DNA of 64,000 nucleotides from assembly GCA_002894685.1 (NCBI GenBank), contig NCRC01000018.1, positions 1 through 64,000 of the forward strand, given 5' to 3'. Below the pieces are notes generated by a model. That model made no database searches, was not told where the DNA came from, and saw only the letters and a list, made by a program, of their open reading frames with translations. Made by a program: the position numbers and the translations under genes. This document shows positions 7,608 through 17,740 of the stretch, one piece after another (position 1 is the first letter of the stretch; each line of letters opens with the position of its first letter). This stretch comes from Salinivenus lutea (GTDB taxonomy: Bacteria; Bacteroidota; Rhodothermia; Rhodothermales; Salinibacteraceae).

Positions 7608-9443
7608 CTACGAGGTCGCCAGCGTCTCCCCGGACCGGGTGTGCTCGATCTCGAACGAGAGGGGCGGCACGCGGTCGTCGGCCTCCAGGTGCACGCGCAC
7701 CAGGTGGTCCATGAACCAGCGGGTGGGGTAGGCCGGCACGGGGCGGCGCAGAAAGGCGGCCGTGAAGGGGTGCACGCGCACCGTGACGGCCCGGTGCTGC
7801 CCCCGATGATCGACAATCCACTGCTCCAGCCGCTCGACGAACGCGTCCGGGGAGGTCGCCGCCTCCGCGTCCTCCGCCGAGGTCTCAGCCACCTCGCCGT
7901 CGCCGGACGGGGCGGGGGCCCGCTGCACCTGCTCCTCGTAGCGCTTGGCCTCTTCACGATACCGGCGCGCCTCCTCGCGGGCCTCGTTTACCTCCTCCTC
8001 CAGGCTCTGGATCTGACTGCGGAGCCGGTCGACCTCCTCCCCGTCCTGGTCCTCGTTCTCTTCCCGGAGCCGCTTCATCTCTCGCTCGCGCGCCTCCACC
8101 TTCTTCTGCAGGCGCTGAATCTTGCGCTCGGCGCGGCGCAGCTCGTCGGTGCTCTCGTCGTCGTCCTCTCCCGACGGGTCCCCGTTGGACGAGGAAAACG
8201 TGGTGGTAATGCTGGGCCGGAGGCGCTGCCGCGTAATTTCCACGAGGCCGAAGTCGCTCATGGGCAGCACCTTGGTGACGGCGCGGTCCTCGCTGAAGCC
8301 CTTCTTGAGCTCGTCGTAGACCTTCTTCTTGTCCTTGTCGTCGCGCAGGTCGATGAAGTCGACCACGATGATGCCGCCCAGGTCGCGCAGTCGGATCTGG
8401 CGGGCGATGACGCGGGCGGCCTCCAGGTTCACGTCGAGCGAGTTCTGGGACTGGGACTTGCCCTTTCCCGAGCGCCCCGAGTTCACGTCGACGACGTGCA
8501 TCGCCTCGGTCTGCTCGATGAAGAGGTAGCCGCCGGACGGCAGCTCCACCCGGTCTTTGAACGCGCGGTCGGCCCCCTGCTGGATCCCGGCCGCCTCGAA
8601 CACCGGCTGCCCCCCCGTGTGCAGGTCGATGCGATCCACCATCTTCGGCGCCACGGCCTTCACGTAGCTCCGAATGCTGTGGTAGAGCGCCTCGTGGTCG
8701 ACGAGGATGCGGTCGTACTCCTCCGAAAACTGGTCGCGGATGATGGAGGAGGCCATGTCCACGTCTTCGTGCACCAGGGCCGGCGGGTCCGGCTTCTCCT
8801 GCAGGCGGTTTTCGACGCGGCGCCAGCGCTCCTTCAACAGCTTGAGGTCCTTGTCGAGCGACTTGGCGTCGCGGTCCTCGGCCACGGTGCGCACGATGAC
8901 CCCGTAGTTGTCGGGCACCAGGCTGCTGGCGAGGGCCTTGAGGCGGCGGCGCTCCTTGTCGTCGGTAATCTTGCGCGAGACGGCGACGTAGTTCTGGAGC
9001 GGCACCAGCACCAGGAACCGGCCGGCCAGCGACAGGTCCGTGGAGATGCGGCTGCCCTTGTTCGAGATCGGCTCCTTCGTGATCTGGACGAGAATCTCCT
9101 GGCCGCGGTTTAGGATGTCGGACGGGCGCTTGTCCCAGTCCTTTTCCCCCGGCGGCACAGTGATCCCTTCCACCTTCGGGGTCTGAAGGTCCAGGTACTT
9201 GAGGAGGTAGGGCAGGTTGTCCGAGAGGTCCGAGAAGTGGAGGAAGGCATCCTGCTCCTGGCCGATGTCCACGAAGGCGGCCTGGATGCTCGGCATCACC
9301 TTGCGGATGCGGCCGAGGTACAGGTTGCCAATCGTGCGCTTGTTCTCGGCGTTCTCGATGTAGAGTTCGACAAGCTTGCCATCTTCGACGATGGCGATGC
9401 GGGTTTGGCTCTCGCCAACGTTGACGACAATTTCTTTAGACAT
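7608..9443 (-). CDS. rng: ribonuclease E/G family, zinc-link replaced by coiled coil
   Basis: Protein of 611 residues. The N-terminal half is clear RNase E/G: M-S-K-E-I-V-V-N start, an S1-type RNA-binding region (about 38-140), and the catalytic aspartates D319 (V-V-D-V-N-S-G-R) and D362 (I-V-V-D-F-I-D-L). The two are 43 residues apart, as in E. coli RNase E (D303/D346). The expected Zn-link C-P-x-C-x-G near residue 420 is absent, and the whole protein contains no cysteine. In its place are an acidic Ser/Gly linker and a charged heptad-like coiled coil (about 432-508), followed by the usual C-terminal domain (535-611). Expected role: endonucleolytic rRNA maturation and mRNA decay. Leader C-C-T-C-C-C-T-C-C precedes ATG. 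Confidence 0.9.
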   Translation of the reverse strand: MSKEIVVNVGESQTRIAIVEDGKLVELYIENAENKRTIGNLYLGRIRKVMPSIQAAFVDIGQEQDAFLHFSDLSDNLPYLLKYLDLQTPKVEGITVPPGEKDWDKRPSDILNRGQEILVQITKEPISNKGSRISTDLSLAGRFLVLVPLQNYVAVSRKITDDKERRRLKALASSLVPDNYGVIVRTVAEDRDAKSLDKDLKLLKERWRRVENRLQEKPDPPALVHEDVDMASSIIRDQFSEEYDRILVDHEALYHSIRSYVKAVAPKMVDRIDLHTGGQPVFEAAGIQQGADRAFKDRVELPSGGYLFIEQTEAMHVVDVNSGRSGKGKSQSQNSLDVNLEAARVIARQIRLRDLGGIIVVDFIDLRDDKDKKKVYDELKKGFSEDRAVTKVLPMSDFGLVEITRQRLRPSITTTFSSSNGDPSGEDDDESTDELRRAERKIQRLQKKVEAREREMKRLREENEDQDGEEVDRLRSQIQSLEEEVNEAREEARRYREEAKRYEEQVQRAPAPSGDGEVAETSAEDAEAATSPDAFVERLEQWIVDHRGQHRAVTVRVHPFTAAFLRRPVPAYPTRWFMDHLVRVHLEADDRVPPLSFEIEHTRSGETLATS

Positions 9444-9738
9444 AAAGGAGGGAGGACACGCCTACGCAACCGTCGGGGCACGTCCAGGACCGGTCAAAGC
9501 GGTTCCACACAGGTCGTCGGATGGGTCGACAAGGATCCAGCGAGGACCCATGCGGAGCGCAACCGTCCAGTCCAGAACGCGACGGAGCACTGGCCGGGCC
9601 AACGCGCCGCCGTGCGGCGCACCGACCAGCATTCAGCTCCAGGCCCGAAGCCGCGGGAGGCGCGGGTAAACTCATGAGCATAGGTGCGAATGAAGGGTCG
9701 TCTCCGGACGACCAGCGGGGACCGACGGACGGCGTACC

Positions 9739-9753
9739 GGGTACTGTGTACCC
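9739..9753. repeat. palindrome GGGTAC-TGT-GTACCC
   Basis: Exact 6-bp arms around a 3-base centre, about 300 bases upstream of rng and 570 upstream of gltA. It has the size and symmetry of a dimeric regulator site. Chance is possible for arms this short. Confidence 0.5.
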
Positions 9754-9921
9754 TCTACGAGGCGGCACCATTCGCTGCGCGACGGGGCGTGCGGCCCTTC
9801 CATCCCGACACCGGTCTCTTCGTCTCGGGGCGCCGCCCCGCATTGTTGCGGGCGGCCGAAAGGAGAAGTCGCACAGTCGCGCCGGCCGCTCGGTACGCGT
9901 GGCCGGTTCCATCGGCATGAG

Positions 9922-9972
9922 TTCGAAGACTCACGCAATACATGTCGCCATGGGTATTGCTGGCGTGTCGAA
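9922..9972. repeat. long imperfect inverted repeat in rng-gltA gap
   Basis: Nested complementary segments pair as follows: TTCGA (9922-9926) with TCGAA (9968-9972), CACG (9932-9935) with CGTG (9964-9967), and GCAATAC (9935-9941, sharing its first base) with GTATTGC (9954-9960). That gives a bulged stem of about 15 pairs around a 12-base loop. No T-run follows, so it is not a classical terminator. It may be a leader structure or a protein site. The CGCAATAC word also recurs in the sdhD-sdhA spacer. Confidence 0.55.
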
Positions 9973-10320
9973 AATGATCCCGGGCCCCCGGACGGGCCGC
10001 CGGCGGGGCGCGGTTCCAGGAGGCCTTAGAACAAAATTCGCTGGGTTCCTCCTGCCTGTTTCGTATCCTGATTTTTCCCTTACCAGCGCCTATGTGTTGG
10101 CGCGGCCTTGCGTCCGCGCCTGGAAGGGGACAGACTGCGAAACCCATCCCTGCACAAGACTTTACGCAAAGGGCGCGTCCTCTCCGCGCGTCGTGCGGTC
10201 GTTCCGCTCCCGACCCGCGCCGCACCGCCCGCTCCCAGGCGCCTGCGTCCTTCCGTCCCTCGGAGGCTTCTCGCCTGGACGTTTCTCATCCACTTCCGAC
10301 ATCCAACGATCCGACCAGAC

Positions 10321-11484
10321 ATGGCTGACCAAGACGTACGCGAACTTACCTCCGACGACCCGCCCGTGAAGGCCCGCGGCCTCGAAGGCGTTGTGGCCCT
10401 TGAGTCGTCGCTTTCCTTCATCGACGGGCAGAAGGGAGAACTCGTCTACCGCGGGTACGACATTCACGACCTCGCCGAGGGCGCCTCGTTCGAAGAGGTC
10501 GTGTACCTCCTGGCCAACGGGTCGCTCCCGACCGAGGACGAGTTGGCCGGCCTGCGCCAGGAACTCCGTAGCGAGCGGACGCTCCCCGATCCGGTGCTCG
10601 ACCTTCTCCGCAACGCGCCCGACGACGCCCACCCCATGGCGGTGCTCCGCACGGCGGTTTCCGCCCTCGGGCTCTACGACGACGAGGCCGACGTGATGGA
10701 GGAGGCCGCCAATCGACGCAAGGCCGTGCGCATCCTCGCCCAGATCCCGACCATCATCGCCTCCTTCGACCGGATCCGCAAGGGGCTCGACCCCGTGGCG
10801 CCGCTCGACGAGGGCACGATGGCCCACAACTTCCTCTACATGCTGAACGGGGAGGAACCGGGCGAGGCGGCCGAGCGCATCTTCGACGTGTGCCTCGTCC
10901 TCCACGCCGACCACGGCCTGAACGCCTCGACGTTCACGAGCCGCGTCATCGGCTCCACGCTCTCCGACATGTACTCCGCCATCCCCGGCGCCATCGGCGC
11001 ACTGAAGGGGCCGCTTCACGGGGGCGCCAACCGCGAGGTCATGCGCATGCTCCTCGAAATTGACGAGCAGGGCGCCGACCCCGCCGAATACGTGAAGGAG
11101 CGCCTGGCCCAGGGCGAGCGCGTGATGGGCTTTGGGCACCGCGTCTACAAGACGATGGACCCCCGCGCCGCCATCCTTCGCGACCTGGTGAAGGAGCTCA
11201 GCGAAGAGGCCGGCGAGATGAAATGGTACGAGTACAGCATGGCCATCCTGGACACGATGCGCGACGAGAAGGGCATCGACCCGAACGTCGACTTCTTCAG
11301 CGCCTCGACCTACTACCAGCTCGGCCTCGACCCCGACCTCTTCACGCCCATCTTTGCCCTGAGCCGCACCGCGGGCTGGACCTCGCACCTGCTGGAGCAG
11401 TGGGCCGACAATCGGCTGATCCGGCCGCGCGCCCAGTACGTCGGGGCCCGGGATCAGTCCTTCGTGCCGATTCAGGAACGGTAG
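10321..11484 (+). CDS. gltA: citrate synthase
   Basis: Protein of 387 residues, the length of the shorter citrate/2-methylcitrate synthase class. It condenses oxaloacetate and acetyl-CoA, the entry step of the TCA cycle. Key residues are present: H198 in H-A-D-H-G-L-N-A-S, H233 in G-P-L-H-G-G-A-N, H273 in G-F-G-H-R-V-Y and D324 in V-D-F-F-S. The last three match the catalytic His-His-Asp set. ATG 10321 follows a pyrimidine-rich leader with no Shine-Dalgarno. The succinate dehydrogenase genes follow 165 bases downstream on the same strand, so this is a TCA-cycle cluster. A methylcitrate synthase role cannot be excluded. Confidence 0.95.
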   Translation: MADQDVRELTSDDPPVKARGLEGVVALESSLSFIDGQKGELVYRGYDIHDLAEGASFEEVVYLLANGSLPTEDELAGLRQELRSERTLPDPVLDLLRNAPDDAHPMAVLRTAVSALGLYDDEADVMEEAANRRKAVRILAQIPTIIASFDRIRKGLDPVAPLDEGTMAHNFLYMLNGEEPGEAAERIFDVCLVLHADHGLNASTFTSRVIGSTLSDMYSAIPGAIGALKGPLHGGANREVMRMLLEIDEQGADPAEYVKERLAQGERVMGFGHRVYKTMDPRAAILRDLVKELSEEAGEMKWYEYSMAILDTMRDEKGIDPNVDFFSASTYYQLGLDPDLFTPIFALSRTAGWTSHLLEQWADNRLIRPRAQYVGARDQSFVPIQER

Positions 11485-11520
11485 GCCCACGGCCCCTTTC
11501 CGCCGGGCCGACCCGCCCGC

Positions 11521-11540
11521 CGCCCGGAAACTTTCGGGCG
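11521..11540. repeat. small hairpin between gltA and sdhC
   Basis: CGCCCG (11521-11526) pairs with CGGGCG (11535-11540) around GAAACTTT, 37 bases after the gltA stop. No T-run follows. It could weakly attenuate transcription or stabilise the gltA 3' end. A very similar CCGAAACTTTCGG occurs near 36278. Confidence 0.45.
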
Positions 11541-11649
11541 CCCTCCACATTTCGCACATCCGTCGCTGACGGACGAGGACGGGAGCGGAGACTCGGGGCC
11601 GTTCCCTCCTCCTTCAGTCCTCCATTCGCGTCACAACGCCCTGCCCATC

Positions 11650-12114
11650 ATGGCCGTCGACACCCAAGAGCGCCCTGCGCCCACTGCCTCGCAAGAGGGG
11701 GCGACCGCCGAGCAAGACAGTCGCTTTCAGCGCTACCGGATCCGCACCGGGATGTTTGCGTGGATGATGCACCGTCTCACGGGGGTCGGGCTCGTGGTCT
11801 ACCTCATCATTCACATCTGGGGCCTTACGGCACTTACCGACCCCGAGACCTTTAACGCGCTGATTGCCAAGTACCACAGCCCCATCTTCAAGGTCGGCGA
11901 ATTTGCCCTGCTGGTGGCCGTGGCCTACCACGCCATGAACGGGCTGCGCATCGTGCTCATCGACTTTCTCGGCTGGAGCCCGAACCAGAAAAAACTGTTC
12001 TGGACCCTCGGGGCCGTGACGGCCGTCATCATCCTCGTGGGCGGCTGGCCCTCAATTTATTCCCTGGGAGAATGGATTCTCGGGCCGGGCTCAATGCCCA
12101 CCCTCTTCCTCTAA
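11650..12114 (+). CDS. sdhC: succinate dehydrogenase cytochrome b subunit SdhC
   Basis: Membrane anchor of 154 residues. After a ~30-residue hydrophilic N-terminus come three hydrophobic helices: about 43-61, 82-105 and 117-137. H41 in M-M-H-R-L-T-G and H94 in A-Y-H-A-M-N-G-L-R match the quinone-site and haem-ligand histidines of type-B cytochrome subunits. With SdhD it anchors SdhAB to the cytoplasmic membrane and passes electrons to quinone. The leader is pyrimidine-rich (C-C-T-C-C repeats). First gene of sdhC-sdhD-sdhA-sdhB; sdhD starts 51 bases downstream. Confidence 0.93.
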   Translation: MAVDTQERPAPTASQEGATAEQDSRFQRYRIRTGMFAWMMHRLTGVGLVVYLIIHIWGLTALTDPETFNALIAKYHSPIFKVGEFALLVAVAYHAMNGLRIVLIDFLGWSPNQKKLFWTLGAVTAVIILVGGWPSIYSLGEWILGPGSMPTLFL

Positions 12115-12165
12115 CCCTGAGGCCGCACCGCTCGCCCCTCCCTCTCGATCTGCCCCGTCGCTCCC

Positions 12166-12624
12166 ATGGCTGCCTCCACGTCGAACGCGCTCAACTGGTT
12201 TCTGCACCGCATCACGGGCACCTTCCTCATCTTTATGCTGATCACCCACTTTTGGGTGCAGCACTACGACCACCAGGCCGCGTCGGTGACCCACGAGGTG
12301 GTGACCGAGCAGGGGGCCATGCCGGACTACCCGGAGGAAGCCAAGGAAGGAGTACGGGCCCGCTTCGGCCCCGACGCGGAGGCGACGCCCTACCAGGTGG
12401 TGATGCAGCGCCTGGCCGACCCGGTCTACGCCGTGCTGTGGAAGGGCTTTAACATCCTGTTTCTCATTGTCGCCCTCCACCACGGCTTCTACGGCCTGAA
12501 CAACGTGATGACCGACTACATCCGCGACCCCATGGGGCGCCTCATCGCCCGGTCGCTCTCGTGGACCGTGGCCCTCGGCCTGCTCATCATCGGAATGTAC
12601 TCGGTGATCACGGCCGGGTGGTGA
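12166..12624 (+). CDS. sdhD: succinate dehydrogenase membrane anchor SdhD
   Basis: Hydrophobic 152-residue protein with three membrane helices (about 12-33, 90-112, 127-150). L-H-R-I-T-G-T near the N-terminus and A-L-H-H-G-F-Y-G-L-N-N-V mid-protein are typical of SdhD and include the second haem/quinone-region histidines. The loop between helices 1 and 2 is long and acidic (about 35-85), which is more than most SdhD proteins have and may be exposed at the membrane surface. It lies in the sdh operon. The spacer to sdhA contains a repeat (12628-12728). Confidence 0.9.
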   Translation: MAASTSNALNWFLHRITGTFLIFMLITHFWVQHYDHQAASVTHEVVTEQGAMPDYPEEAKEGVRARFGPDAEATPYQVVMQRLADPVYAVLWKGFNILFLIVALHHGFYGLNNVMTDYIRDPMGRLIARSLSWTVALGLLIIGMYSVITAGW

Positions 12625-12627
12625 TAC

Positions 12628-12728
12628 CTTGCGTATTTCGTCTTGCGTATCTACGGAGAAAAGTATCCGGATGCGCAATACGTCAATACGCACTACGCAA
12701 TACGCCATACGCAACACGCAATACGCAC
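12628..12728 (+). repeat. CGCAATACG-type direct and inverted repeats in the sdhD-sdhA spacer
   Basis: The spacer consists largely of variants of one word. The left part has two copies of TTGCGTAT (12629-12636 and 12643-12650). The right part (12671-12728) has at least five copies of the complementary type: GCAATACG, CAATACGC, GCAATACGCC, ATACGCAA and GCAATACGC. Left and right parts are inverted relative to each other, so the transcript can fold into a large stem just upstream of sdhA ATG 12730. The repeat also encodes an in-frame extension from an upstream ATG (12643), which I reject as the start. Confidence 0.85.
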
Positions 12729-12729
12729 C

Positions 12730-14469
12730 ATGACTTTTGAGCACGATGTCGTCGTAGTTGGAGCGGGCGGTTCGGGGCTGATGGCCGCGCTGTACGCCCG
12801 TGAAGGCGGGGCCGACGTGGGCGTCGTTTCCAAGCTGCACCCCCTCCGCTCGCACACCGGCGCCGCGCAGGGCGGCATCGCCGCGGCCCTCGGCAACGAG
12901 GAGGAGGATCACTGGCTCTGGCACGCCTTCGACACCGTCAAGGGCAGCGACTACGTGGGCGACCAGGACGCCATCGAGGCGCTCTGCAAGGACGCCCCGC
13001 GGACCATCGTGGAGCTGGAGCACTACGGCGTGCCCTTTAGCCGCAACGAGGAGGGCAAGATCTCGCAGCGGCGCTTCGGGGGACACACGCGCAACTTCGG
13101 CGAAGCGCCCGTCAAGCGCTCCTGCCACGCCGCCGACCGCACCGGGCACACCATCCTGCACACGCTCTACGACCAGTGCACGAAGCAGGGCGTCCGGTTC
13201 TACGACGAGTTTCAGGTGCTCGACCTCATCATGCAGGACGGGGAGTGCGCCGGCGTGGTGGCCTACGAGATCCTGACCGGCGAAATCCACACGTTCCACG
13301 CCAAGCAGGTCTGCTTCGCCACCGGCGGGTACGGCCGCGCCTTCGAGACCACCTCCAACGCACACGCCAGCACGGGCGACGGCATGGGCATCATGCTGCG
13401 CAACGGCATCCCGCTGGAGGACATGGAGTTCGTGCAGTTCCACCCGACCGGGCTCTACCGCCTCGGCATCCTCATCACGGAGGGCGCCCGCGGAGAGGGC
13501 GGCATCCTGCGCAACAGCGAGGGCGAACGCTTCATGGAACGCTACGCGCCCACGGTGAAGGACCTCGCCCCGCGCGACATGGTGAGCCAGTGCATCTACA
13601 AGGAAATTCGGGAGGGGCGCGGCGTGCAGGGCAAAAACTACGTCCACCTCGACCTTACCCACCTCGACGAGAAGATCCTCGACGAGAAACTGCCGGAGAT
13701 TTCGGAGTTCTCGCGTACCTACATGGGCGTCAACCCGAAGGAGGAGCCCATTCCGGTGGTCCCCACCTGCCACTACGCCATGGGCGGCATTCCCACCGAT
13801 GAGAAGGGGCACGTGGAGATCGGCGAGCGCGGCACCACCGTGCCGGGCCTCTACGCGGTGGGCGAGTGCGCCTGCGTGAGCATCCACGGCGCCAACCGGC
13901 TGGGCACCAATGCCCTGCTGGAGCTGGTGGTGTTTGGCCGCCGGGCCGGCATGCAGATGGCCAAGGAGGTCAAGCAAGGAAAGGACTACACGCCGCTGCC
14001 CGAGAATCCGGAGAAGGACACGCGGGACATGCTCGACAACCTCCTCTCGAACACGCGCGACGAGGGCGAGCCCACCGTGAACGTGCGCACCGATCTGCAG
14101 GAGACGATGATGGAGAACGTCAGCGTCTTCCGCAACGAGAATACCCTCTCCACGGCCCTCGACCGCATCGAGGAGTACCGGGCCCGCGCTCAGAATGTGG
14201 TGGTGGACGACAAGGGCAAGCGCTTCAACACCGACCTGATGGACGCCGTGGAGATTGGCTACATGGTCGACTACGCCGAGGCCATCGCCGCCTGCGCCCG
14301 CCAGCGAACCGAAAGTCGCGGCGCCCACTCGCGGGAGGACTATGAGGAGCGGAACGACGACGAGTGGCTGAAGCACACGCTCTTCCGCAGCGAATGCAAC
14401 GGCAACTACGAGTTCGACGACAAGGACGTCGTCATTACTCGCTTCGAACCCAAGGAACGCAGCTACTAA
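12730..14469 (+). CDS. sdhA: succinate dehydrogenase flavoprotein subunit SdhA
   Basis: Protein of 579 residues. The N-terminal FAD-binding G-A-G-G-S-G is near residues 11-16. The covalent flavin histidine is H42 in [10 protein letters not shown]. The substrate site includes Q-F-H-P-T-G-L-Y and the T-E-G-A-R-G-E-G-G loop with its catalytic Arg. H-G-A-N-R-L-G-T-N is present, and the C-terminus ends in the usual K-E-R-S-Y. It oxidises succinate to fumarate on the cytoplasmic face of complex II. ATG 12730 gives the standard [11 protein letters not shown] start directly after the repeat spacer. sdhB follows after 71 bases containing a weak hairpin. Confidence 0.96.
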   Translation: MTFEHDVVVVGAGGSGLMAALYAREGGADVGVVSKLHPLRSHTGAAQGGIAAALGNEEEDHWLWHAFDTVKGSDYVGDQDAIEALCKDAPRTIVELEHYGVPFSRNEEGKISQRRFGGHTRNFGEAPVKRSCHAADRTGHTILHTLYDQCTKQGVRFYDEFQVLDLIMQDGECAGVVAYEILTGEIHTFHAKQVCFATGGYGRAFETTSNAHASTGDGMGIMLRNGIPLEDMEFVQFHPTGLYRLGILITEGARGEGGILRNSEGERFMERYAPTVKDLAPRDMVSQCIYKEIREGRGVQGKNYVHLDLTHLDEKILDEKLPEISEFSRTYMGVNPKEEPIPVVPTCHYAMGGIPTDEKGHVEIGERGTTVPGLYAVGECACVSIHGANRLGTNALLELVVFGRRAGMQMAKEVKQGKDYTPLPENPEKDTRDMLDNLLSNTRDEGEPTVNVRTDLQETMMENVSVFRNENTLSTALDRIEEYRARAQNVVVDDKGKRFNTDLMDAVEIGYMVDYAEAIAACARQRTESRGAHSREDYEERNDDEWLKHTLFRSECNGNYEFDDKDVVITRFEPKERSY

Positions 14470-14477
14470 GTGTGTGC

Positions 14478-14516
14478 GTGTGAGGGGAGCGGGTCTGTCC
14501 TCCCCTGCATTCTCAC
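14478..14516 (+). repeat. imperfect hairpin between sdhA and sdhB
   Basis: GTGAG (14480-14484) and GGGGAG (14484-14489) face CTCCCC (14500-14505) and CTCAC (14512-14516). A two-part stem can form in the intercistronic RNA. There is no T-run, so it is probably a processing or stability element, if functional at all. Confidence 0.4.
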
Positions 14517-14540
14517 TCTCCCACACCCCCAACCTCGATT

Positions 14541-15272
14541 ATGCAGTTAAACGTCGAAATCAAGCGCTACAATCCCGACGAGGATGAGGAGCCGCACTGG
14601 GAGTCGTACGAGGTGCCGGCCGAGCCGCTCGACAGTGCCCTGTCCCTGCTGCTGCACGTGAAGTGGCACGAGGACGGGACCCTCTCCTTCCGCAAGAGCT
14701 GCGCCCACGGCATCTGCGGCTCCGACGCCATGCAGATCAACGGCGAGAACAAGCTCGCCTGCTCCGTGCTCGTCCAGGACCTGGTGGGCGAAGACGCGGA
14801 GGATGGGTCGACCATTACGTTTGAGCCGCTCCCCTCGGCCCCCGTCATCAAGGACCTTATCATCGACCAGAGCCGCTTCTTCGAGAAGTACCGCGACGTG
14901 AAGCCCTGGCTGATCACCGACGGGCCCGCCCCGGAACGCGAGCGCGAGCAGAGCCCGGAGGAGCACGCCATGATTGAGGACGCCACCAAGTGCATCATGT
15001 GTGGCGCCTGCACGCACGCCTGCCCCTCCACCTGGGCCGATCCCGACTACCTCGGCCCCGCGGCCATGCTCAAGGCCTACCGCTATACCTTCGACACGCG
15101 CGACGACGGAGCGGAGGAGCGCCTCGACGTGGTCGACTCCCCGGACGGCCTCTGGAAGTGCTACACCATCTTCAACTGCAACGAGGCCTGCCCGAAGGAC
15201 ATCGACATCACGCGCTGGCTCTCGGCCCTCAAGCGCCGCGCGGCCACCTCGCAGGCGTCTACGAACGCCTAA
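14541..15272 (+). CDS. sdhB: succinate dehydrogenase iron-sulfur subunit SdhB
   Basis: Protein of 243 residues carrying all three iron-sulfur centres. [2Fe-2S] ligands are C54, C59, D62 and C74 (Asp as the third ligand, as in E. coli SdhB). [4Fe-4S] ligands are C151, C154, C157 and C217. [3Fe-4S] ligands are C161, C207 and C213. It relays electrons from SdhA flavin to the membrane quinone. Last gene of the sdh cluster; a strong intrinsic terminator starts 22 bases after its stop. Confidence 0.96.
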   Translation: MQLNVEIKRYNPDEDEEPHWESYEVPAEPLDSALSLLLHVKWHEDGTLSFRKSCAHGICGSDAMQINGENKLACSVLVQDLVGEDAEDGSTITFEPLPSAPVIKDLIIDQSRFFEKYRDVKPWLITDGPAPEREREQSPEEHAMIEDATKCIMCGACTHACPSTWADPDYLGPAAMLKAYRYTFDTRDDGAEERLDVVDSPDGLWKCYTIFNCNEACPKDIDITRWLSALKRRAATSQASTNA

Positions 15273-15294
15273 CGCGCTCCCGCCCGACCCGCAC

Positions 15295-15339
15295 AACCGC
15301 CCTGCTCCGGCCCGCCGGGGCAGGGCGGTTTTTTTCTTT
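15295..15339 (+). terminator. intrinsic terminator of the sdh operon
   Basis: AACCGCCCTG (15295-15304) pairs perfectly with CAGGGCGGTT (15321-15330), and an inner CCGG-rich extension adds further pairs. A T-run continues through 15329-15335. The T-run is on the plus strand, so it serves sdhB. The convergent carboxylase gene ends at 15367. Confidence 0.92.
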
Positions 15340-15366
15340 GGGGAGGCCCTCGCTCGCCCGGCCCGC

Positions 15367-16953
<1,587 letters not shown>

Positions 16954-17038
16954 AGGGATGGGCATCGTGACTAAAAGCAAGGACGCGGACCCCCGCCGGT
17001 CGAAAGGTAGGGGGCAGGCCGACCTCCGTCAACGCTCC

Positions 17039-17239
17039 TCAGTCCTCCTCCTCCAGCGCAAACAACTCCTCGACCGACGTCTCGAAGACGCGGGCCAGCT
17101 TGAGCGCGAGGGCCGCCGAGGGCACGTAATCCTGCGTCTCCAGCGCATAGATGGTCTGGCGCGACACGCCGACCCGCTCGGCCAACTCCGCCTGCGTAAG
17201 ATCGTGGCGGGCCCGCTCCACACGCACGCGGTTCGTCAT
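17039..17239 (-). CDS. small XRE-family transcriptional regulator
   Basis: A 66-residue protein that is almost only a Cro/CI-type helix-turn-helix: [21 protein letters not shown] (about 11-31), followed by the E-T-Q-D-Y-V-P-S-A helix and an acidic tail. This is the YozG-like class that often pairs with a membrane protein. Its ATG overlaps the stop of the upstream membrane-protein gene (ATGA at 17236-17239), so the two are translationally coupled. A palindrome upstream of the pair (17724-17740) is a candidate binding site. Confidence 0.88.
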   Translation of the reverse strand: MTNRVRVERARHDLTQAELAERVGVSRQTIYALETQDYVPSAALALKLARVFETSVEELFALEEED

Positions 17240-17673
17240 GCCTCAGAGCCATCGGTTCGAAGCGAGCGCAGTGCCGAGTGAAACCGGACCAGATAGAACG
17301 CCAGCACCGCACACATCCCCCCCGTGCCGGTGTAGACGTCGGCCTGCCCGTCCACGAAGAACGCAATCGTGTTGGCTCCCACCAGCATGCTAACGGCCAC
17401 CATGAGGGCCCAGTAGGCCGATTCCAGTCGAAGCTTGCGGGTGAGTTCGTCCTCCACCGGTTCCCGCGAAAACGCGGCCCCCGCCAGTCCGACCATCGTG
17501 GCCGTGCCGCCGACAAAGGTCCCCAGCACCACCGATCCACGCGCCGCCAGCGCGAGAAAGATCCCGGCGCCCACGACGGCCACGGCCCCTCCGCCCCACC
17601 GAAAAGACGGCGGCAGGAGCGCCACCGGTCGCCCGACCTCGTCAAGAATCTCGTAGCTGCTGCGCGTGCTCAT
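17236..17673 (-). CDS. putative membrane protein paired with XRE regulator
   Basis: A 145-residue protein with four predicted membrane helices: about 28-46, 48-68, 84-106 and 115-133. Short charged loops separate them, with [14 protein letters not shown] between helices 2 and 3. No catalytic motif is visible. First gene of a two-gene unit with the XRE regulator. Such pairs are common in bacteria and are often autoregulated; whether the membrane protein senses a signal for the regulator is speculation. Function unknown. Confidence 0.78.
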   Translation of the reverse strand: MSTRSSYEILDEVGRPVALLPPSFRWGGGAVAVVGAGIFLALAARGSVVLGTFVGGTATMVGLAGAAFSREPVEDELTRKLRLESAYWALMVAVSMLVGANTIAFFVDGQADVYTGTGGMCAVLAFYLVRFHSALRSLRTDGSEA

Positions 17674-17723
17674 GGCTTGTTGAGACGTTGCTCGACCATA
17701 CGCACCCGAATATGTAAACCATA

Positions 17724-17740
17724 CTTGTCAATATGTCAAG
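17724..17740 (-). promoter_or_regulatory. candidate operator/promoter of the XRE-membrane pair
   Basis: On the minus strand the sequence CTTGACA-TAT-TGACAAG is a 17-base inverted repeat with one mismatched pair, 51-67 bases upstream of the membrane-protein ATG. It contains two TTGACA words, one of which could act as a -35 element, with TACATA 17 bases downstream as a weak -10. The region around it (17711-17740) is strikingly AT-rich compared with its surroundings. It is consistent with autoregulation by the small XRE protein. Confidence 0.5.

Larger units (their letters stand above)
9444..10320. other. 877-base divergent intergenic region
   Basis: Long stretch between the divergent rng (start 9443, minus) and gltA (start 10321, plus) genes. 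I find no convincing gene; a 282-codon plus-strand frame (9521-10369) has an unbiased composition and runs through the gltA start. It holds two inverted repeats (9739-9753 and 9922-9972) and an AT-richer patch at about 10028-10085. The rng and gltA promoters must lie here, but no clear TTTG/TAnnTTTG pair is visible. No tRNA-like T-arm sequence is seen. Confidence 0.6.

Noticed and set aside
9521-10369. 282-codon plus-strand frame between rng and gltA
   Set aside because: It runs through the gltA start in another frame, has no recognisable family and shows no protein-like composition.
12671-12728. Short CRISPR-like direct repeats
   Set aside because: Units are 8-10 bases, variable and contiguous, with no spacers and no cas genes in the window.
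12643-12729. In-frame N-terminal extension of SdhA from the ATG at 12643
   Set aside because: It would translate the CGCAATACG repeat; SdhA homologues start at the FAD-binding domain, matching ATG 12730.
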